Below are positions 58,021-64,000 of a stretch of 64,000 nt of DNA, one piece after another. Below the pieces are notes generated by a model. The model saw only the letters and a list, made by a program, of their open reading frames with translations. It was not told the DNA's origin and did no database searches. The DNA lies in NCBI RefSeq assembly GCF_964340395.1, contig NC_135550.1, forward strand, positions 19,403,176-19,467,175. The letters run 5' to 3'. Each line of letters starts with the position of its first letter. Positions within the stretch are counted from its first letter, which is position 1. The translations under genes and the position numbers were made by a program. Source of the DNA: Glandiceps talaboti. Its lineage: Eukaryota; Hemichordata; Enteropneusta; Spengelidae.

Positions 58021-59024
58021 ATATCACACAACTGTGCGCAATAATATGTCCTGGACAGAAATTGAAAATTGATCCAGCTACTTCATTTCGATGTGATAAT
58101 GTAAGGTGTCTTTGACTAATTAAAACACCTTAAAATTATTATTAATTATTAATTATTTATTATTAGATTTTATTTAATATAAACTCGATAGACTGTTGAC
58201 CCAAAGGCTGCTTCAAGTTTCAAGATGTAGTAATCTATTCTAATTTTTCACTCAGAACAACTACCTGATTGTAACTAGATTTTGATTTTGTAAGAGCTCT
58301 GTCATGGGAGGAGAGGGGGTGTTACAATTCTTCATTCAATATTTTCAACGTTAGCCTATAGGGTAAAAATACTGACTAGATGTTCACAGTTCATTCTTCA
58401 GAAGTGTCGTTTAAAAACTTCAATTTCCAGTACAATGTATGCATGCTCCAATGTTTTAAGGCCATTTTAAGGTAGCCTGTGGCTTGGCAGTCATTTTGCC
58501 TGTAAAATCGAAGTTATTAGAATCTCTGAACACTTTGCCATATGAAACATTGTTCCTGGTGTTTTAGAATTAAATAAAGAAAATTCTGGAGTTAATCATC
58601 TTGCTTGCAAGGAAATCGACAATCTAGTATTTTCCCCATAGAGTTACCACGTGACAGTAATCGGTGGCCATTTTGGATTCCATGATCATTTAACTTTGAT
58701 ATCGTTTTGATGTATGTTTCACACATTCGCTAGGTGGGGGTGATTCCTGATTTCATTTCGACATTTTAACTGAGAATGAGTTATAATTTTCTTACACAAA
58801 CTCACAACAAAAGTTTGAATCTCTTAAATCGTAGTTACATTTTCATATGTTCATGGATGTTGATATTATTTTTTTATTTGTACTCTACAGCTGCATAAGA
58901 CTTTTATTTCCGAACCACTGTGACGTAATGGGTTCCTCAAAATTCAGTAAGGCACAGTTCGAATGTCAATGACGCAAAGACGAAAACTGTCATTATCGTA
59001 TCGTTTCGATAGTACGACATCGAC

Positions 59025-59133
59025 GTGTTGTTCACGTGAGAGACTGTTGCCTGTAATAACTGGTCGTTGTCACGGTACTGTTACAGTAATGGTGTGTTGC
59101 TCACGTGAGAGACCGTCGTCCGTAAATAACGGT
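59025..59133. repeat. Two copies of a ~40-bp unit, 69 bp apart, each with a CACGTG E-box
   Basis: Copies start at 59025 and 59094 with GTGTTG(T/C)TCACGTGAGAGA, followed by CNGTNGNC.GTAA(A)TAAC.GGT. Between them TACTGTTACAGTA (59076-59088) is a near-perfect palindrome. In the second copy GAGAGACCGT pairs with ACGGTTCTCTC about 12 nt downstream, allowing one bulge. Confidence 0.8.
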
Positions 59134-60268
59134 TCTCTCCCCTGACGTAAACCAATTCCTAAATTTCCTATTTTAAATCTTGGAGCGTATACATATTATC
59201 GTTACGGTAGTGAAATGTGTAGAAAGGTGGCATTTTATCAAGCTGTGCCCTATGCAGAATACTACGAGGCTCCAAATCACAAAATGATAGTATGTAAAAT
59301 AATGGACAGGTGGCAACATACAGTGAACATTTTGCTGTATAATAAGTACACCGATTATTCACCCCTAAAGGAGCATTTTATATCCTTTATTCTCCAAAAA
59401 AATGAGAAGAAAGAACGGAATATTTCAGAAGTTGACAAACTAGTCCTTGTCAACTAACAGTGATATGTCCATCGGGCAGTGGCGATTATCAAACTCAGTT
59501 GATGCACAGATAATGCAGCGCATCCGATTTTTATCCCTTGTTCATTATCTTAATGTCATTTTGGCCTACAGGGTTATCTATCTATTAACAAGCAAATCCA
59601 CTTAAAGTTGAATGTATCTTCAAGCTGACTCTTTCCTAGCACTAAATGGATGTCCCCTGAAGTTTTCACATTGGCCTCAAGCTGACGGTAAAATGGGTTA
59701 CACGTTAGGAGAATCCATATCAAGACATGAACGGGTCATATTACGTACGATCCCGAGGTCTTTTATCAGTACTTTTTTCCTGTTTCATTGAATTAAAAGT
59801 TACAATTTCAATTTCTAAACAGCTGAAAGATAAGTGGCTTGCAGAAATATACAAATGTCCGGTTGACCTGAAACAGTTGTAACAGTATAATAGAATATAC
59901 AGCTTGTTACAATACACTAGAAAAGGCGAAGGTCAACCATATGTCCTGAGATAACTTGATATAGTAATTTGGAAAAGATAGTGATCTCTGGTAGCATAAT
60001 TAATTCTTTGTAATTAACTCTATACAAGTTCAAGAGCTGACACAGGACTAAAGACAAAAGAAGGGTGTTGAAGCAACTCGATAAAAGAATTCATTAATAT
60101 CAATACGTCCACGTCAGAGAGATGATATTTTAATCCTATCAGCAATCTTAGGATAAGAATTGTAATATGTTTTGTATATGTAGAAACGCCCAGTTTCTGT
60201 GCTATATATACACATAATATGTTATATTTTTCTAAGGGATGAATATATGGTGAGAGTTGGTTCTCTCA

Positions 60269-60304
60269 ATGGAGGTAGGAAGTCCTTAAGAATCCTACCT
60301 CCAT
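60269..60304. other. Perfect 12-bp hairpin, 12-nt loop
   Basis: Arms ATGGAGGTAGGA (60269-60280) and its exact reverse complement (60293-60304). Outside these, TGAGAG at 60251 and CTCTCA near 60311 can extend the stem past internal loops. Confidence 0.75.
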
Positions 60305-60759
60305 AAAGTCCTCTCATCTAAACTGCCTTATACTTGCCGCTGAGGTCCGAGTTGAACTCTCTGTTAAGCTGTGAAATAAATCTATCTACAAGCATCCTGT
60401 TGGTCAATGTGCATTGATTCCTGAGTGAGTACCTCTAAGCTGGCCAAGTGAGTGTGATTCCCTGTAACAAGTGGTTGGTATCGACGAAGAGGCATAACGT
60501 CAATTTTAACACAGCCAGTGCAAAAAAAATATTGAATGTGTAAAACTGGTAGAGAGGTATAAAAAGCTTATAAACATACCATCAAAGATAATGGCAATAT
60601 ATATGAATAAATTATTGCCCCAACGATCCTGATATAACTACATTTGTACTTACTTTCTAAAAACAACTATATATCTAATGGATAATTAAGCCGTGTATAT
60701 AAAGTCAAGGGATAAGAGCCTGTCTCTAGTTACCTGGGAATATAATATAATATATTGGG

Positions 60760-60847
60760 TAACTTCGATGATTGCAACTAAGCATGTGAAGAACGGAACA
60801 GAATTGATATAACTTGGGTGATTGCAACTGAGCATGCGCAGAATGGA
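60760..60847. repeat. Tandem duplication, two ~38-bp copies offset 50 bp
   Basis: TAACTTCGATGATTGCAAC at 60760 and TAACTTGGGTGATTGCAAC at 60810, both followed by T/G, A, AGCATG and a GAA-rich end. The second copy carries GCATGCGCA. Confidence 0.85.
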
Positions 60848-61439
60848 AAAAAAAAGGGGGGGGGGATTTATTGGAATCAGGCTAAGGTGGAAATATATAC
60901 TACCTTTCTATACGAATTCGTTTTTATTCGTAAGCTCTAACACGCATCGAAGAATTGATTTAAAAACACGTTCACTCATATGTGTAGAAAATGCAGTTAA
61001 AATAAAAGCGAATATTTTGGGTATGAAATGAAAAAAAAAAAAATAAGACAGTCACTGTAAATTATCTTCCGAAAAAAATTATTAAAAAATGTACATAGGG
61101 AAAAACATTCTTGTTATTACAAAGGCGGTATCGTCCCTCAATATTTACAAATGTTGCCACCATCAGTTCAATATTTGAGATTTAACAACGTAACAGATCA
61201 ACAACTCTCATGTCTATCAGACTCTTATGAACACAACTTAACTATTAAAGGTTCAGTCGTGTTATATAGGCATGGTGAAGTGAATAGACTGATTACCAGA
61301 CTTTTTACCTTTGTATTTGACGGAGGGAAATTACTTTGCATGTGTAGACGGGAAATTGTTCAAATGAAAACGATCGCACCACAGGTGTGTGATTTGGGTA
61401 AAAAAATTGATTTTTGGTGAAAAACTTAAAACTCAAGTA

Positions 61440-62125
61440 CTAGGCAGCTTGGTCTGAAATTCGGGGAAGGCGTTCTTAGGGATGTGTTCATGACATGCTG
61501 ATCCAACCGTGATATGCAAATTAGATTTAAAATGTGTCTTTTTTGTCAAAAACCTTTAATTTCGAAACTGTCTGGCAGATTGGCCTGACATTTGGTGGGG
61601 ATGTTTATAGGGGTATATAGATGAAGAGTTATGCAGGACACGATGATCCTATTAGTGGTTAACCTCAAATGCAAATTGGAGTCTAGAAATGTGAATTTCG
61701 GTCAAAAAACACAAATTTTGATGTCAAAAACTACTGGGTGGATGGGGCTGATATTTGGTGGAGATGTTTCTAGAGGTGTTATTCTGCAGATGTTGTTTAA
61801 AAGCAGATGACACAACTGGCCCTAGCAACCATGACCGCGACCTTAGCAATAACCAACTGCCACTATACTTTGCAAAGACAACAAGACCATGCCAATAGCA
61901 ACAGCCAAATGATGGTGTATATTGCAAAAATAACAACAGGGATGGTAAAAGCAATTGGATAAACATTCAAATACTTGAAATATAATCACCCAGCACCTAA
62001 GAATCTATCGGTAGCAACAGTAAAATAATTGTGTATATGGCATAGGTGGATCAACATGCGAATAGATAAACTGTACAGTTGTACTACAACGCCATTGGCA
62101 CTATTTCGGTATGTGAAGGCCGAAG
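61440..62125 (-). mobile_element. Same repeat family as 24.4-25.8 kb, inverted copy B
   Basis: Read on the minus strand, the head near 62120-62075 gives TGCCAATGGCGTTGTAGTAC and CTGTACAGTTTAT, matching copy A with few changes. It is followed by GATCCACC..ATATACACAA and a unit with GCAATATACACCATCATTTG and TTGCTA motifs (61980-61800). The tail (61800-61440) has three CAGGCCAATCTGCC-like blocks near 61446, 61572 and 61730. It is shorter than copy A, with about two core units in place of six. Confidence 0.6.
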
Positions 62126-64000
62126 AAACGCAAAGTTGATGGACAGTTTTCAACTTAGTTACAACAGGTGCGTGATACATATTCACGCGTGCGTACGTTC
62201 AATACATTCCGTGGAAGGGCCACTCAATTGGTTGTAACAGTTCATTGAAAATGGTTGTAGTTGGGTAAAGCTACTAATTCTCTGTCTCAATTTATGGTGT
62301 ATTAAGAAACGACCGTCTCATCGACTGGAGGTCAAATTAACTTACGTGATTACACTGGAAACTATTATACCTTAAACGTGTAGACTGTTTACGCCTCGTT
62401 GACTGCAAACGTCCCGTGTTCATGTAAATCAATATTAATGTGTGTGTGTAAAGTATTTTGTCAACCACAAAGACAGCTGCACAACTTACTTCATAATATC
62501 CATCCTGACAGTACTACAAACTCATGCATGTAGATACCGTATGGAGTTGAGAAATCACATCGACTCGATAAAAATAAAATGATGAAATATGAAAGTGAAT
62601 TAATATGAACTAGAAGCCGCTGATTTACCATAAATTAGCCGTCATTTCCGACTACTTCCGAATACTATTGATCAGTAATCTAATAGCTACTGCCGTAAGT
62701 ATCCTATTAATGTTTTCCATGGTCATTCGATTTTTCTCTTATTAGTTAGAATGACAGCGCGCAGCCAATGCATTTATGCTATACTTTGGTATTGGTAATG
62801 GAGATTAGAAAGCAGATTGCGAAAAGTGACCTTTTATATTTGTATTTGATGGTATACCTTTCTTGTGTTACAAATTTGACATTTACAAAATGATTTTCTG
62901 TAAGTAGAAAGTGTTATTAAGCGAATACTGAAAAATGATATCATTCACGATGGCAGCAGCTGGTGCTCGGACCTATCGTATTTTACTATTAAATATATCG
63001 TATCTCACCATTACATTGAATCACATACGCATACGAGTCAATATTTCGTCTGGTCACATGACCTTATATAATATCAGATCTAATCAGTTCAGATCAGATC
63101 ACATCACATCACATCACATCACATCACATCACATCACATCACATCACATAACATCACATAACACCACACAACATCACATAACATCACATCTTAGTCCTGA
63201 CTGCAAATGGTGTACGGGACTCGATTCTGACAACGTCCCTAAAACACCACACCATCAAAACAGAACACCACATAACATGACTTGACGTGACGTCCTTTAT
63301 TGAATTTTGCCAATATATGATTTTTTTAAAAAAAATATGTTAATCACCACCTTGAAACACCAGTCATGATGGACATCTAGGAAATTCGCCAGACACTCCT
63401 GGTTGCATCGAAATAATTAGTACAGACTTCTGAATACCACGTGGACATAAAAATGAAACCGTGATTTTCAAGTTGGTCAAACTTGATAAGAACATGTTTT
63501 AAAGTGGTAGTAAGGAAATAGAAACGATAACTAAGCAGTGAATCTGAAACGAATGGGGTACGACCGAAGTAAAAAAGTCAATTTACTTTTAGAAAGGAAA
63601 GAAGTTAAACACCCAAGAGAACGACAAGACACGGTGAGAGTCATTCACTAGTTCACAAGCTACGGAATTTGGCGCCACGAGATTAACTTCCTCATCCTTG
63701 AGGCGATACTCATCGGACGCTTTGATTATCAATTTGTTTTTCTCATTTACAGTGACTATTTATTTAGATTAGAAATGACACTCCTTCTCATCATGAAGAA
63801 TATACCACAGTCCCCATGGCGCTGACATGATACGGTCAACCGTTCACATAGAATATAAATTGTATGGTCACAGTCAAATAGAGGGTATCGTCAAAGAAAT
63901 GAGAGTTACAAAGTTCTGCATTGCCGTAGAGATTGAATATTTAGAGAAAAACAAAGTGGGGAAATCGTTGAAAAGTGAAGAGAAGCATCCTCGCAAACTA
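62126..64000. other. Upstream non-coding DNA, right end of window
   Basis: No gene recognised. It contains the ATCAC array (63091-63189). The 116-codon frame at 62935-63285 is largely that array translated. Confidence 0.6.
63091..63189. repeat. (ATCAC)n pentanucleotide array
   Basis: Two GATCA copies, then about ten perfect ATCAC copies, decaying into ACATA, ACACC and ACACA variants. It encodes His-His-Ile-Thr-Ser only as an artefact. Confidence 0.97.

Larger units (their letters stand above)
53477..61430. other. Upstream non-coding DNA
   Basis: No gene recognised; open frames are all under 95 codons and without domain character. It contains a C/CA tract (55097-55175), poly-G tracts near 57202 and 60856, NRF1-like sites at 58011 and 60833, two short tandem duplications (59025-59133 and 60760-60847) and a hairpin at 60269-60304. 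Confidence 0.6.

Noticed and set aside
63091-63285. Thr/Ser/His-repeat protein
   Set aside because: Translation of the ATCAC pentanucleotide array.

Overview
The window is animal nuclear DNA: AT-rich, dense in microsatellites, with one gene cut into exons by GT-AG introns up to 26.7 kb long. There are no bacterial-style operons, rRNA genes, CRISPR arrays or intact transposon reading frames. Marine invertebrate DNA (a lophotrochozoan or an invertebrate deuterostome) fits best; the species cannot be fixed from sequence alone.

The one gene I can name is a KIF26-type (kinesin-11 / KIF26A-KIF26B / VAB-8 related) atypical kinesin on the minus strand. Its first four coding exons lie at 35162-35218, 34550-34951, 7354-7803 and 2346-2503. 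They join without a frame break (intron phases 0, 0, 0, 2) into a 355-residue N-terminal segment that precedes the motor domain. The segment carries two CxxC-plus-helix modules, split by the 26.7-kb intron 2, and ends in a Ser/Ala-rich stretch finishing ASFFA(R). The motor and tail exons must lie left of position 1. A possible 5' untranslated exon ends near 35364 or 35381.

Layout: 1-2345 is intron 4; 2504-7353 intron 3; 7804-34549 intron 2; 34952-35161 intron 1; 35249-64000 is upstream DNA with no gene I can name. Intron 2 holds a CpG-rich island (about 22.7-23.9 kb), a 1.4-kb repeat-bearing element (24.4-25.8 kb) and a degenerate array of roughly 145-bp units (29.1-30.1 kb). The upstream DNA holds a 33-bp minisatellite of about 19 units (52.4-53.1 kb), a 47-bp minisatellite, a second, inverted copy of the 24-25 kb element (61.4-62.1 kb), several hairpins and palindromes, and one weak candidate exon at 47.7-48.0 kb.

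The most informative large-scale signal is CpG density. The gene body left of about 34.38 kb is CpG-poor, while exon 2, exon 1 and all upstream DNA are CpG-rich; the intron 2 island is the exception. This is the pattern expected from invertebrate gene-body methylation with an unmethylated promoter side, and it marks the island as a possible internal promoter or enhancer. I found no clear new biological system; the findings are local structures worth checking.
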